Shown piece after piece: positions 8,874 to 17,989 of a DNA stretch of 64,000 nt. The notes below the pieces were generated by a model. It had not been told where the DNA came from, did not search any database, and saw nothing but the letters and a program-made list of their open reading frames with translations. The position numbers and the translations under genes were made by a program. Every line of letters begins with the position of its first letter. Position 1 is the first letter of the stretch. The DNA comes from GCA-2746795 sp964643965 (GTDB lineage: Bacteria; Chloroflexota; Anaerolineae; Promineifilales; Promineifilaceae): contig CAZXVH010000014.1 in assembly GCA_964643965.1 (NCBI GenBank), positions 1 through 64,000 of the forward strand, written 5' to 3'.

Positions 8874-9533
8874 CTAATCCCCCAACAACCTATCCAAATC
8901 AGCCAGAACGGCCGTTAACGACTCATAGCGATATGGCGTAAAGTTGTAATCACCGTCAGCCGTATCCGGCGTAGGCACAACCACCACCTTCATGCCTGCC
9001 GCCACTGCCGCCCGACAGCCCGGCGCTGAATCTTCCAACGCCAGGCACAACCCCGGCGAGACACCCAGTCGTTCCGCCGCCAACAGGTAAATATCGGGGG
9101 CCGGTTTGCCCCGCGCCACCTCATCCCCCGCCGCAATGGCCCCGCATACATCCGCCAGACCCAATTGCGCCAAAATAATCTCGGCGTGATGACGCGGGCT
9201 AGATGTGGCCACCGCCCACGGCAGCCCCCGCTCCCGCACGGCCGTTTCCAACGCCAACAAACCGGGCATAACCGGTACACCCAACGCCCGGCGCTGCGCA
9301 AAAATAGCGTCTTTGGCGGCCGCCAGCTGCGCCGTCGTTGGCGAGAGGGCATACGTTTCGCGCACCAGTTGGGCCGCTTTATCCAGGCGTAGACCGATCA
9401 TTTGCCGGTATACCTCGTCGGTGAGGAAACGGCCGTGGGCGTGAACAACCTCTCGCCACGCCTCCCGGGCGAGGGGTTCGGTATCGACCATGAGGCCATC
9501 CATATCAAAAATAACTGCCTGGCGTTGGGGCAT
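8874..9533 (-). CDS. HAD-superfamily phosphatase/phosphoglucomutase-like hydrolase
   Basis: A 219-residue HAD subfamily IA protein. Motif I is FDMDGLMVDTEP (nucleophile Asp and acid/base Asp), motif II is the Ser in ATSSPRHH, motif III the Lys in RGKPAPDIYLLA, and motif IV LALEDSAPGCRAA. A helical cap lies between motifs I and II. This pattern is shared by beta-phosphoglucomutases and by sugar- or glycerol-phosphate phosphatases, which cannot be separated here. I chose ATG 9533 rather than the longer frame to 9575, because AGAAGGAA lies just upstream of it and the protein then starts a few residues before the first beta strand, as usual. It ends close to the kinase gene's 3' end (convergent) and follows the VWA/FHA gene at 9572 on the same strand, leaving about 38 bases between them, so the two may share a transcript. 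Confidence 0.88.
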   Translation of the reverse strand: MPQRQAVIFDMDGLMVDTEPLAREAWREVVHAHGRFLTDEVYRQMIGLRLDKAAQLVRETYALSPTTAQLAAAKDAIFAQRRALGVPVMPGLLALETAVRERGLPWAVATSSPRHHAEIILAQLGLADVCGAIAAGDEVARGKPAPDIYLLAAERLGVSPGLCLALEDSAPGCRAAVAAGMKVVVVPTPDTADGDYNFTPYRYESLTAVLADLDRLLGD

Positions 9534-9571
9534 AAGATTCCTTCTATCCGACCAACGAAGGGTACGCAAAA

Positions 9572-11431
9572 TCACGCCTCGCGTATACGCAAGATGAAGC
9601 GGAACTGGAGCCGGCCGATGCTGATGGTATCATTGTCGGTGAGGGCCTGGGGCGCTAAACCGAGGCGGGTGTAGTTGAGATAGGTTCCGTGAGCGCTGCC
9701 TTCGTCGTAGAGCCAATAAGTTTCGTTTTGGCAGGTGATGCGGGCGTGGAGCGGGGCCACGCTGTTATCCGCCAGGGCCAAATCTGCTTCGTTTTCATCC
9801 CGGCCAATAACCAGATTGCTGCTGTCGATGTGGTACAGCGCTAAGTCCGGGGCGTTGATCGGCTCCAGATAGGCGTCATAGGTGGTGTGCGGCGTAGGCG
9901 GCGGCAGGGGCGGCGGCGCGGAGCGGTCTGTGGGTGACGGCCCTTCTGTCTGCGAGGCAAGGCTCTGTTTGCGTGAGCGCCACCAGATGATGAGCAGCAG
10001 CAAAACGGCCGTTACCCCCAGCCCGCCAATAATCTTCAGCCACATCAAAGGATCGCCCGGCATAACGGCCGTTGGCTCGGGGGCAGGCGGCGTGGGGGGC
10101 AGCGGGGTGGCAGTGGGGAGCAACGGCCGCTCTACCACCACCTCCAACGCCGCCAACGGACTGGTGGCCGTAAAACCAAATTCATCCGCCACATCCACCA
10201 CCAGTTCATAGCGCCCTTCCGTTGCTAACTCCATATTCCAGGCCAGTTGCAGTTGACCCTGGCTGTTGGGCTGGATGGTGTTTAAGGCTGGCTGGCGTCG
10301 GCCGTTCACCTGCCACACCAGGTCTGTCAACGCCCGTGGCTTGCCGTCAGGCCAGCTAATTTGCACCGGGATCGTGGCCTGTTTCGGCGCCAGGTCGGTG
10401 ATGGGCGTGTCTGACGCGGGGCCGCGGCGCACAATGGGCGCGTGCGGCGGCAGCGCCTCAATCTCCGGCGGCAGCAGCGTCAGGGACAGGTCGCCTACCA
10501 CCCGCTGCCCATTGACATTGAGCGCCAGGGGATAGTCGCCGCTTTGCCGTTGCAGCGATTGGTACTGAATTTGCGGCCATTCGGCCTGCTCGCGCCACAC
10601 AGCGAAGATAGCCTCGGCGGCCGCGGCCGTGGGCATGTGGATGGTGAGGCCGCGGGCGGGCCGGGTCAGCCGCTCCAGGCGGAACTGCTCCTCGGCGGTC
10701 ATGTCGCTGCCCATCACCGCCCCAAAAAGGGGGATGTCGTGCGCCTGGGCAGTTTGCAGCAGCGCTTCATAATCTAATTGCGAATGAAGGCGGCCGGCAT
10801 CGGTGAAGAGGAGAACGGCGGGATAACGGCCGTTTCCCCCCAAAGCGGCGTGGTCAAGGGCCTGGTTCAGCATCGCCTGGAGCGGCAGCGGCCAGACGCC
10901 GGCCGGTTCATACGCCGCCAACGCCGCCTGGATGGCCGCCGGATCAGAAGCGTCTTGGATGAGAAAACGGCCGTTTGTCAGCGTCTCATCCGGGACTACA
11001 ATGGAAACGGCGTCCAGGTCAGGGCGCAGCGTTTGGGCAAACTGGTTTATGCTGGCGGCTGCTTCTTCATAGCGGCTCAGGCCATCGCCGTTGTCATCCA
11101 GCCGCATCGTCTCATTGGCGTCCAGCACAAAGACGATATCCCGTCCGGCCGGAGCGGTGACCCACTCAAAGTCCACCGGGATGCCGTTTTCACGGAAACT
11201 GGCCCCCCTTAAATCTACCTCCCCACCCTGGGCGTTGATGGTGCGCAGCGTCACCGTCACCAGAGGAAAAGCGCTGTCGTTTACCTGCATGATTTGGATG
11301 AGATCGGGCGGCGGCTCCTGGCTGAAAACGGCCGTTTTCCCCCCAAAAAGCAGCGTCCCCAGCAGCAAAACAGCCAGGAGAGGCATACGCAAAAATCGGT
11401 TGAATGGGGAAGGGTTAACAACTGTGTGCAT
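9572..11431 (-). CDS. membrane protein with VWA and C-terminal FHA domain
   Basis: A 619-residue protein. A signal peptide (about 12-38, ending VFSQEPPP) is followed by an extracytoplasmic von Willebrand A domain (about 95-290). The metal-site motif is altered to DANET (classic DxSxS), and directly after it DDNGDGLSRYEE forms an EF-hand-like calcium loop. Ig-like strands and a PT-rich linker (about 425-455) follow, then one transmembrane helix (GGLGVTAVLLLLIIWW, about 465-482). The cytoplasmic tail ends in an FHA domain (about 535-615: LVIGRDENEADLAL, APLHARI, HGTYLN), which in known proteins binds phosphothreonine; the usual SxxH is AxxH here. The layout suggests coupling of an outside adhesion event to Ser/Thr kinase signalling inside. 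It is divergent from a homologous gene at 11539. Function beyond the domains is unknown. Confidence 0.85.
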   Translation of the reverse strand: MHTVVNPSPFNRFLRMPLLAVLLLGTLLFGGKTAVFSQEPPPDLIQIMQVNDSAFPLVTVTLRTINAQGGEVDLRGASFRENGIPVDFEWVTAPAGRDIVFVLDANETMRLDDNGDGLSRYEEAAASINQFAQTLRPDLDAVSIVVPDETLTNGRFLIQDASDPAAIQAALAAYEPAGVWPLPLQAMLNQALDHAALGGNGRYPAVLLFTDAGRLHSQLDYEALLQTAQAHDIPLFGAVMGSDMTAEEQFRLERLTRPARGLTIHMPTAAAAEAIFAVWREQAEWPQIQYQSLQRQSGDYPLALNVNGQRVVGDLSLTLLPPEIEALPPHAPIVRRGPASDTPITDLAPKQATIPVQISWPDGKPRALTDLVWQVNGRRQPALNTIQPNSQGQLQLAWNMELATEGRYELVVDVADEFGFTATSPLAALEVVVERPLLPTATPLPPTPPAPEPTAVMPGDPLMWLKIIGGLGVTAVLLLLIIWWRSRKQSLASQTEGPSPTDRSAPPPLPPPTPHTTYDAYLEPINAPDLALYHIDSSNLVIGRDENEADLALADNSVAPLHARITCQNETYWLYDEGSAHGTYLNYTRLGLAPQALTDNDTISIGRLQFRFILRIREA

Positions 11432-11476
11432 TGGTTTCTTCTTCGGTGATTTCCAGGGGCAGTATGGTTGATTATG

Positions 11477-11505
11477 TTTACTTTCTGCCCCACGTTTGAT
11501 ATTAT
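11477..11505 (+). promoter_or_regulatory. sigma70-type promoter for the VWA/FHA gene at 11539
   Basis: TTTACT (11477-11482), a 17-base spacer and TATTAT (11500-11505), 33 bases before the ATG. It lies in the 107-base divergent region between the two VWA/FHA genes. The promoter of the minus-strand gene must lie in the same region but was not resolved. Confidence 0.5.
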
Positions 11506-11538
11506 AGCACGGTAGGAGAGCGTCAAGGGAAACCAGCT

Positions 11539-13356
11539 ATGAGACAACCAAAAAAGAGAGCAGGCACACAGTGGATTGTTTACATCATCGTAATTTTGTG
11601 GGGGATGCAAACGGCCGTTTTTGCCCAAGAGCCGCCAACTACGCCCCTGCCCTGGTTAGCCATCACCGGCAGCGACGCCAGCAGTCCGCCCGGCATCGAA
11701 CTACAAGCGGTGGGCATGGACGGTCAAGGCAACGCCCTCGACTTCAACAGCGGCGGTATCATCCTCGAACAAAATGGAGCGCTGACCGCCTATGAGGTCG
11801 TCGGCCCGGCCCAAATCGGAACCCTCACCATCTTCCTGTTGGACATTCCGGCTGGCGTGGCCGAACAACTGCCCGCCATCGAAAGGGCCATCAAAGCCTA
11901 CGCTTCCCCCGCCAATATGGTTGAAGGCGTCGATTACGTGGCTATTTACAAAATTGGCGATACGGGACCAGAAGAGATTCTGGCCCCTACCAGTTTCTAC
12001 AACGCCGTCCAAAACGCCTTTGCCACCCCCCTACAGCCGGAAACAGATATCACCGCCCTCCTGGACAGCACCATGGACATGCTGGACCAGATGGAAGGCT
12101 TGAAGCCAAATCCGGCTATGGTGGCCTCCCTGGTGGTCATGTCTGATGGCACAGACGCCCTCAGTTCTCGTTTTACCACCACCGATATAGCCCCCCATGC
12201 CGCCAACCTGGGCTTCCCGGTGCATTCGGCGTGGCTCAACAATGCCAATCTGCCCGGCTTGAGCATTGGTCGGGAGTACCTGGGGCAGGTGGCGGCCGGT
12301 TCGCGGGGGGTGGCCGTCTCATTGGAAAATGAGGCTGATTTGCCCCAAATTTGGAACCGCATCAGCAGCTTCCGCGACCAGGCGCGGCTGCGCTTTGATA
12401 TGGCCGACCCGGCCGGCGGCCAAATTAACGTGGTCATGAGCCTGGTGAATAATCCCGAAGTTAAAGCGGAAGAAGCCATCGCCGTCTCCGGCAGTTTGCC
12501 CAGCGTCATCATTGATCTACCCATTGAAAGCCGTCTCATGAGCCTGCCCAACCTGGATAAGCCAGTCAAATTGAGCTTTGCCACCACTGTCTCCTGGCTG
12601 GATGGGGTGGAACGGCGAATTGAAGCAGCGCAACTGGTGGTCAACGGCGCGGTAGTGCAGGATATACCGGTGAACACGCTCAAGGGGTTCACGGCCGAAA
12701 TCAATAATCTGGTTTACGGTGACAATATCGTGCAGGTGGCGGTGCTGGATGAGCAAGGCTTCCCTGTCACCAGCCCGCCGGTGAACCTGACGGTGCAAGA
12801 GGGCAGCCGGGACGTGCCGGCGGAATTGGGGGCAGGCGGTTTAAGCGGCTTTCTAGGCACGTTGGTATGGCTGCTGTTTTTAGCGGCGCTATTATTGGCG
12901 GTCATGTATGTGGCGCGCCGTTATAAACTGCTCTCACACTTAAAGCTGCCCCGCCGCTCAGGCAGACAAGGGAGAACGGCCGTCGCCTCTTATGATGACC
13001 CGGCTTCCTACTCTTCTGCAGGAGATAGTCCGGTGGTAACGGCCGTTGTGCCCCTTGCCTACCTGGAAGTATTGGAATCCGTCACCCGCCTGCCTGACCG
13101 CCTGGAGCTAAAAGCGAGCCAGGTCAGCCTGGGGCGCTCCCCGGCGCAGTCCGACATCGCCTTTGAAAACGACATCACCGTCTCCCGCCTTCACGCCTCC
13201 CTGCACCTGGATGGCGCTCATTACCGCATCTATGATGAACGTTCCACCAGCGGCGTCTGGGTCAACGAGCAGCAGGTTCCCGAGTATGGCGTACAGTTGA
13301 TGGATGGCGATGAAATTCATTTGGGCGCGGTGCATTTACGCTACCGGGAAATGTAA
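11539..13356 (+). CDS. membrane protein with VWA-like and C-terminal FHA domain
   Basis: A 605-residue protein with the same layout as its divergent neighbour at 9572: signal peptide (about 10-32, IVYIIVILWGMQTAVFAQ), a VWA-like extracytoplasmic region (about 85-290), a beta-rich stalk, one transmembrane helix near 435-455 (FLGTLVWLLFLAALLLAVMYVARR) and a C-terminal FHA domain (about 525-605). The FHA here keeps the canonical binding residues: VSLGRSPAQSDI, VSRLHASL and SGVWVN. The metal-ion site of the VWA domain looks lost (LDIPAG in place of DxSxS). So the pair is complementary: one has the better VWA site, the other the better FHA. It probably arose by duplication and inversion. A partner kinase is not encoded next to it. 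Confidence 0.82.
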   Translation: MRQPKKRAGTQWIVYIIVILWGMQTAVFAQEPPTTPLPWLAITGSDASSPPGIELQAVGMDGQGNALDFNSGGIILEQNGALTAYEVVGPAQIGTLTIFLLDIPAGVAEQLPAIERAIKAYASPANMVEGVDYVAIYKIGDTGPEEILAPTSFYNAVQNAFATPLQPETDITALLDSTMDMLDQMEGLKPNPAMVASLVVMSDGTDALSSRFTTTDIAPHAANLGFPVHSAWLNNANLPGLSIGREYLGQVAAGSRGVAVSLENEADLPQIWNRISSFRDQARLRFDMADPAGGQINVVMSLVNNPEVKAEEAIAVSGSLPSVIIDLPIESRLMSLPNLDKPVKLSFATTVSWLDGVERRIEAAQLVVNGAVVQDIPVNTLKGFTAEINNLVYGDNIVQVAVLDEQGFPVTSPPVNLTVQEGSRDVPAELGAGGLSGFLGTLVWLLFLAALLLAVMYVARRYKLLSHLKLPRRSGRQGRTAVASYDDPASYSSAGDSPVVTAVVPLAYLEVLESVTRLPDRLELKASQVSLGRSPAQSDIAFENDITVSRLHASLHLDGAHYRIYDERSTSGVWVNEQQVPEYGVQLMDGDEIHLGAVHLRYREM

Positions 13357-13404
13357 TAGTGCTATTTGCCAGTGACAGGCGGCAAGTCATTACTTACAAA
13401 GGAG

Positions 13405-13431
13405 ACTCGCCACTTGCCACTCGCCACCCAT
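13405..13431. repeat. heptad repeat tract, GCCACTT type
   Basis: Units of GCCACTT/GCCACTC/GCCACCC with a 7-base period between the VWA/FHA gene and the helicase-like gene. Same architecture as the other heptad tracts but a different unit. Confidence 0.5.
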
Positions 13432-13445
13432 AACCCTTTTAACCT

Positions 13446-15521
13446 ATGTTCCCCACGCTAAACTTTGACTTAACGGCCGTCCAAGAAGCCGCCATCACCG
13501 CCGACCAGACCAGCTTTTGGCTGGGTGAAGCGGGCAGCGGCAAAACGACGGCCATGCAGGGGCGACTGCTGCACCTGCTGCGCAGCAGCGAACCCGCTTA
13601 TACGCTGCTGGTGCTGGTGGCCGAGTTGAGTCACCAGGCTGAGTACCTGGACGCCATGCATCAATCCGGTTTAGGCCCCTATGCCGACCTGCAAATTATC
13701 ACCTACAACCGGCTGGCCCAGGAGATGGTGACGCTATTTTGGCCGCTGGTGGCCCGGCCGGCCGGATTCACCCGCCCTTTCCAACCACCCACCGTCCTCA
13801 GCTATGATCTGGCCCAACTGTTGATGTGGTACACCGTCACCCCCCTGCTAGAAGCGGGCGCCTTTGCCGATTTGCGCCTGCGCCCGCAGCAGATTGTGAG
13901 CCAGCTGTTGGATACGCTCAACCGGGCGGCGCTGAACGGCTTGAGCCTGGAGGAAGCCATCGCCCGCCAAATCAATACCTGGACAGGTGAACCAGACCGC
14001 ATACGCCACCTGCATGATGCTGAAACGGCCGTTCACCATTTCCGCCACACCTGTTTAGAAAACAGCCTGCTCGATTTGTCGCTGGTGGTGCAGGTCTTTG
14101 ACACCCAACTGGTGCAGCACCCCGAGTTTCATCGCTATTTTGAGGAGCGCTTCCGACACCTGCTCATCGACAACGTGGAAGAGCAGACGCCCGCCGGTCA
14201 AAATTTCATCGCCAACTTGATGCGCTTCAGCCAAACCACCGCCATCGCCTACGACGCCGGCGGTGGCTACAAGCGCTTCATGGCCGCCGATCCGCTCGGC
14301 TCTAACCGCTTCCGCAGCCAATGCCGGTATGCCTTTGATTTTAAGCAGAATTTTGTGACGACGCCGGCGCTGACGGCCGTTTCCCATCTTGTAGAAAATC
14401 ATCTGCTGCACACCAACCACCCCACCCTGGGCGCAGAGGCGGGCATCTTGGGGGTGGTGAACGGCCGTTACCGCCGGGAAATGGTGGCCCAACTGCTGCC
14501 TGTGCTGCAAAACCTGGTGCAGGAGCAAGGCGTCCCGCCCCATCAGATCGCCATCATCGCCCCGTATCTGGACGGGGCCATGCGCTATCTGCTCACCCAG
14601 GCGTTTAAGCGGGCAAAACTGCCTCTCTTTTTCCTGCGCCGCCGCTCCAGCCCGCGTGAAGAGCCGCGCATCCGCGCCTGGCTCACCTGGCTGGCGTTAG
14701 CCCATCCCCACTGGCAGATCGCCCCTTCGCATTACGATGTGGCCGAAGCGCTGTCTCTTTCTATCGCCGGGCTGGACCCCGCCCGCGCCCAACTGCTGGC
14801 CGACCGGCTGTATGACCCGGCTGAAATTCGCCTGCTACCGGTTGACGATCTGCCGGAGAAGGTGACGGAACGACTAGACGTGCACACCATCCAGTTGACA
14901 GAGGAATTACGGGAATGGCTGGGGAGCGTAAACGGCCGTTATCCCCTCGACGCCTTTCTCTACCACCTCTTCAACGACCTGCTGGCCCAACCCCGCTTCC
15001 AACCCATACCAGACCTGGCGGGGGCGGCCGTCTGTGACTGGTTGGTGCAGGCGGCCACCCGTTTGCGCCAGGCCGCCGAGCCGATGGGCTTGCACACTCC
15101 GGCGCAAATCGGCGCGGCCTTCATTGAGGGCATCAACCAGGGCCTCGTCACCGCCAATCCGCCCGATCTCGGCGATCCGCCTGACCCGAACGGCATCATG
15201 ATTTCGACCATTTACGGCTATTTGCTGGCGGGGAAAACGGCCCAGGTGCAGGTGTGGCTGGAAGCGGCCGACCAGGGCTGGTGGGCCATTCCCAACCAGC
15301 CGTTGAGCAACGCCTTTGTCCTGGCTCAAAGCCGTCCGGCAGAGGAACCCTGGACCAGCGATGAGGAATTCGGGATGCGCAACCAGCTTCTCAGCCGCCT
15401 CATTCGCGGCCTCACCAATCGCTGCACGGGCGGCATTTTGCTGGCCAACAGCGATCTGGATCGGCGCGGTCTACGGCAGGATGGCCCTTTGTGGCGGGCG
15501 TTACAGCCGATCAGGCAGTGA
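13446..15521 (+). CDS. UvrD/Rep-type superfamily 1 helicase-like protein, degenerate
   Basis: A 691-residue protein. Residues 27-34 are a perfect Walker A (GEAGSGKT) preceded by LTAVQEAAI, the Q-motif region of UvrD/PcrA/AddA helicases. The presumed motif II near residue 238 reads HLLIDNVEEQTPAGQNF in place of LLVDEFQDT, so the catalytic Asp-Glu is replaced by Asp-Asn. The late motifs are eroded too: ISTIYGYLLAGKTAQVQVWLEA takes the place of the usual THKSKGLE segment, and LIRGLTNRCTGGILL that of motif VI, which normally supplies an arginine finger. The frame is intact, so it is probably a paralogue that has lost unwinding and may bind DNA or nucleotide only. No nuclease domain was found. The stop codon TGA lies inside a heptad repeat tract that starts at 15517. 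Confidence 0.65.
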   Translation: MFPTLNFDLTAVQEAAITADQTSFWLGEAGSGKTTAMQGRLLHLLRSSEPAYTLLVLVAELSHQAEYLDAMHQSGLGPYADLQIITYNRLAQEMVTLFWPLVARPAGFTRPFQPPTVLSYDLAQLLMWYTVTPLLEAGAFADLRLRPQQIVSQLLDTLNRAALNGLSLEEAIARQINTWTGEPDRIRHLHDAETAVHHFRHTCLENSLLDLSLVVQVFDTQLVQHPEFHRYFEERFRHLLIDNVEEQTPAGQNFIANLMRFSQTTAIAYDAGGGYKRFMAADPLGSNRFRSQCRYAFDFKQNFVTTPALTAVSHLVENHLLHTNHPTLGAEAGILGVVNGRYRREMVAQLLPVLQNLVQEQGVPPHQIAIIAPYLDGAMRYLLTQAFKRAKLPLFFLRRRSSPREEPRIRAWLTWLALAHPHWQIAPSHYDVAEALSLSIAGLDPARAQLLADRLYDPAEIRLLPVDDLPEKVTERLDVHTIQLTEELREWLGSVNGRYPLDAFLYHLFNDLLAQPRFQPIPDLAGAAVCDWLVQAATRLRQAAEPMGLHTPAQIGAAFIEGINQGLVTANPPDLGDPPDPNGIMISTIYGYLLAGKTAQVQVWLEAADQGWWAIPNQPLSNAFVLAQSRPAEEPWTSDEEFGMRNQLLSRLIRGLTNRCTGGILLANSDLDRRGLRQDGPLWRALQPIRQ

Positions 15522-15565
15522 ACAGTGGACAGTGAACAGTAAGCGGTGAATAGTGAACAATGAGG
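15517..15565. repeat. heptad repeat tract (AGTGAAC), seven units
   Basis: Units in strict 7-base phase: AGTGAAC, AGTGGAC, AGTGAAC, AGTAAGC, GGTGAAT, AGTGAAC, AATGAGG. The stop codon of the helicase-like gene (15519-15521) is the TGA of the first unit, so the repeat provides the gene's end. Confidence 0.85.
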
Positions 15566-15574
15566 GGTATCCCT

Positions 15575-15865
15575 TCATCCTTCATCCTTCATCAATTTCC
15601 CCAGCGCCGGTACAGCCACCAGCACAATGCCCCCCCATTCCAGCAGCCAGTTCGGCAGAATCCCGGCGACGCTGCTGTACAAAAAGGCGTCGATGGCGTG
15701 CAGCCACACAGCTTCCTCCCCAAAAATCTGCGCCGCTCGCCAGGCGCACAGGCCGCAAAGAACGGCCGCCAATAAATAAGCCGCCACCGTCAGCCAACCC
15801 AACGCCGTAGGATCTCCGACATATGGTTCCCAGGACACACTTTTTATAATCTCAAATAGGCTCAT
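15575..15865 (-). CDS. small integral membrane protein of unknown function
   Basis: A 96-residue protein with two or three hydrophobic segments: LTVAAYLLAAVLCGLCAWRAA (about 24-44), an amphipathic AVWLHAIDAFLYSSVAGILP (about 51-70) and LLEWGGIVLVAVPALGKLM. No family was recognised. I chose the ATG at 15865; the codon before it is TTG and would add only one residue. The C-terminal end lies in another 7-base repeat (TTCATCC units, about 15576-15597), so its last residues are repeat-encoded. It is alone between a convergent gene and the acyl-CoA ligase upstream on the same strand. Confidence 0.6.
   Translation of the reverse strand: MSLFEIIKSVSWEPYVGDPTALGWLTVAAYLLAAVLCGLCAWRAAQIFGEEAVWLHAIDAFLYSSVAGILPNWLLEWGGIVLVAVPALGKLMKDEG
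15576..15597. repeat. heptad repeat, TTCATCC type
   Basis: Three units TTCATCC/TTCATCC/TTCATCA in 7-base phase. They coincide with the stop codon and last residues of the small membrane protein on the minus strand. Confidence 0.6.
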
Positions 15866-15994
15866 CAAAAACCCTCAACGGCCAACTGCAACGCGGATTG
15901 GTAAAGGGTGTGTTTCAATTCAGTTAAAGGACAGAGTGCGCTCACCCAGGTGCGCACAGGTGGTGGCCCGAGGGCGTGTGGCACAGGCGTACCA

Positions 15995-16027
15995 TAAAAA
16001 AAACCTCGGAAACAATACCGAGGTTTT
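15995..16027 (-). terminator. Rho-independent terminator of the acyl-CoA ligase gene
   Basis: AAAACCTCGG paired with CCGAGGTTTT around the loop AAACAATA. An A-run on the plus strand (15995-16002) gives the T-run needed on the minus strand, about 30 bases after the stop codon. The T-rich other side could make it work in both directions. Confidence 0.85.
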
Positions 16028-16056
16028 ATTTTACCCAGATCGCGCCTGTTACAAAA

Positions 16057-17760
16057 TCATGACGCTGCTATTCTCGCTTTTTCTTCTTTCACCAGGTCGC
16101 GCTTCAACACCTTGCCCACCGTTGTTTTGGGCAGTTCATCCCGGAAAATGATAACACGCGGATATTTATACTTGGCCAACTGCGTCTTGGCCCATTCTTG
16201 TATTTCCGCTTCGGTTGTGGCGTCGCCCGGTTTCTTCACAATCCAGGCCACCACCGTTTCCCCGCGCTTGGGGTCTGGCACCCCGGCCACGGCCGCTTCT
16301 ACCACCGCCGGATGCAGCATCAAGACTTCTTCGACTTCCCGCGGGTAGATGTTGTAGCCACCAGCGATGATCATATCTTTTTTGCGATCTTCAATGTAAA
16401 AGTAGCCATCTTCATCCATGCGGGCAATGTCGCCGCTGAAAAGCCAGCCATCACGCAGGGCATTGGCGGTTTCCGTGGGCATATTCCAATAGCCTTTCAT
16501 GACGGTAGGCCCTTTAATGATCAGTTCGCCAATTTCGCCCACAGGCATTTCTTCCTCACCCGACACAGCATCGACGATGCGGCACTCTACATTGGGCAAA
16601 GGCAGCCCAATGGAGCCTTCCCGGCTTTCCCCTTTGATGGGATTGCAATGCGTGGCCACGAAGGTTTCTGTCATGCCAAACCCTTCTACCAGGCTGCCGC
16701 CAGTTAGCTTGTCAAAGCGACGTTTTGTCTCCATGAGCAAGGGGGCGGAGCCGGAGATGCAGGCGCGAATGGAGGTGATATCATATTTGCCAGCCGCTAC
16801 GTCTGGATTATTGTTGATGGCGATATACATGGCCGGTACGCCGGGGAAGAGGGATGGTTTGTGTTTGTCGATGGTACTCAACAAATCTTTCTGGTCGCGA
16901 GGGTCGGGCACAATATAAAGCGTACCAGCGATGGCCGCGGACAGAATCAAGGTAGTGATCATACCGTAGGAATGGAAGAAAGGGATGGCGCCCACAAATC
17001 CCTCTTTGGCTTCTTCCCATTCCAGCCACTCTTCCAACATTCCAATATTGGCGGAGATGTTGCCATGTGTGCCCACGGCCCCTTTAGCCAAACCGGTCGT
17101 GCCGCCAGTATATTGCAGCATGGCGGTATCGGCGTTGGTGATGGGCACGTTAGCCGGGGCAGCGCGTTTGCCCATTTCCAGGAAATCTTTAAAGGCCATG
17201 TCGCTGCCCTGCGGTTTTACATTATCGCCGCTTTTTTTCTCTTTAAGCAAGGTGAAGAGCAGGCTTAAAACCGGCGGGAAATAATCCTTGATATTGGTGA
17301 CGATGATCCGTTTTACCTGGGTGTGTCCTTTTTTCTGCACGTTTTTGACCAGCGGATAGTAACGACTCATGACAAAGACCGTCTCCGCGCCGCAATCTAC
17401 CAGTTGATGTTCCAGTTCACGTTCGGTGTAGAGTGGGTTGGTGGCGACGACGATACCACCAGCCCGCATGATACCAAAGAAACTGATGGCAAATTGGGGG
17501 CTGTTGGCCATGTAGATAACGGCGCGATCTCCCTTCTTAAAGCCGCTGGCGATGAGGGCGGCCGCAACGGCATCGACTTGGGTTTTATATTCGCGATAGG
17601 TTAAGGTTTTGCCTTTAAAAAACAGAGCGGTGTGTTCTGGATGTTTTTTGGCGGAGGCATCTAGCATATCGAGGACAGTCTGGTCTGGAAGAGTGATTTC
17701 TTTGGCAACGCCTGCCTCATATTTACTGAGCCACGGTTTGTCTGCATATGTAACGCCCAT
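16057..17760 (-). CDS. fadD: long-chain fatty-acid-CoA ligase
   Basis: An AMP-forming acyl-CoA synthetase of 567 residues, the usual size for FadD. It activates fatty acids with ATP and CoA for beta-oxidation or lipid synthesis. Visible motifs: the P-loop A3 YTGGTTGLAKGA (near residue 215), A5 GFGMTETF, A7/A8 GWLFSGDIARMDEDGYFYIEDRKKDMIIAGGYNIYPREVEEVL and the C-terminal catalytic Lys in TTVGKVLKRDL. The longer frame to 17901 adds unrelated residues. ATG 17760 has AAAGGAGA upstream and starts at MGVTYADKPW, so I used it. It is a single gene with its own terminator, divergent from prephenate dehydratase. The chain length of the substrate cannot be read from sequence. Confidence 0.92.
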   Translation of the reverse strand: MGVTYADKPWLSKYEAGVAKEITLPDQTVLDMLDASAKKHPEHTALFFKGKTLTYREYKTQVDAVAAALIASGFKKGDRAVIYMANSPQFAISFFGIMRAGGIVVATNPLYTERELEHQLVDCGAETVFVMSRYYPLVKNVQKKGHTQVKRIIVTNIKDYFPPVLSLLFTLLKEKKSGDNVKPQGSDMAFKDFLEMGKRAAPANVPITNADTAMLQYTGGTTGLAKGAVGTHGNISANIGMLEEWLEWEEAKEGFVGAIPFFHSYGMITTLILSAAIAGTLYIVPDPRDQKDLLSTIDKHKPSLFPGVPAMYIAINNNPDVAAGKYDITSIRACISGSAPLLMETKRRFDKLTGGSLVEGFGMTETFVATHCNPIKGESREGSIGLPLPNVECRIVDAVSGEEEMPVGEIGELIIKGPTVMKGYWNMPTETANALRDGWLFSGDIARMDEDGYFYIEDRKKDMIIAGGYNIYPREVEEVLMLHPAVVEAAVAGVPDPKRGETVVAWIVKKPGDATTEAEIQEWAKTQLAKYKYPRVIIFRDELPKTTVGKVLKRDLVKEEKARIAAS

Positions 17761-17989
17761 AATTTTTTCTCCTTTGTGTGATTTAAACTGATTACTGGTC
17801 AATGCGCCGGATGAAAATAAGGGGGTTGGCTCCGGCTCCATACAAAAGGCGTATTTGTAAACGTGGGATGTGAGTGTTACGCCTTTCGCATAATATAACA
17901 CCTTTTGGCTGAAAATGGAACCGTTTGTTCGTAAACGGCCGTTTCCCCCGGTATACTTAAATGATTGCCGTCAAAATAAGGAGCAGGTC

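Noticed and set aside
11997..12704. 235-codon open frame on the minus strand
   Set aside because: Antisense to the VWA/FHA gene at 11539; Ser/Arg/Thr-rich shadow.
17761..17901. N-terminal extension of the acyl-CoA ligase
   Set aside because: No family match, and a strong ribosome-binding site is found before ATG 17760.
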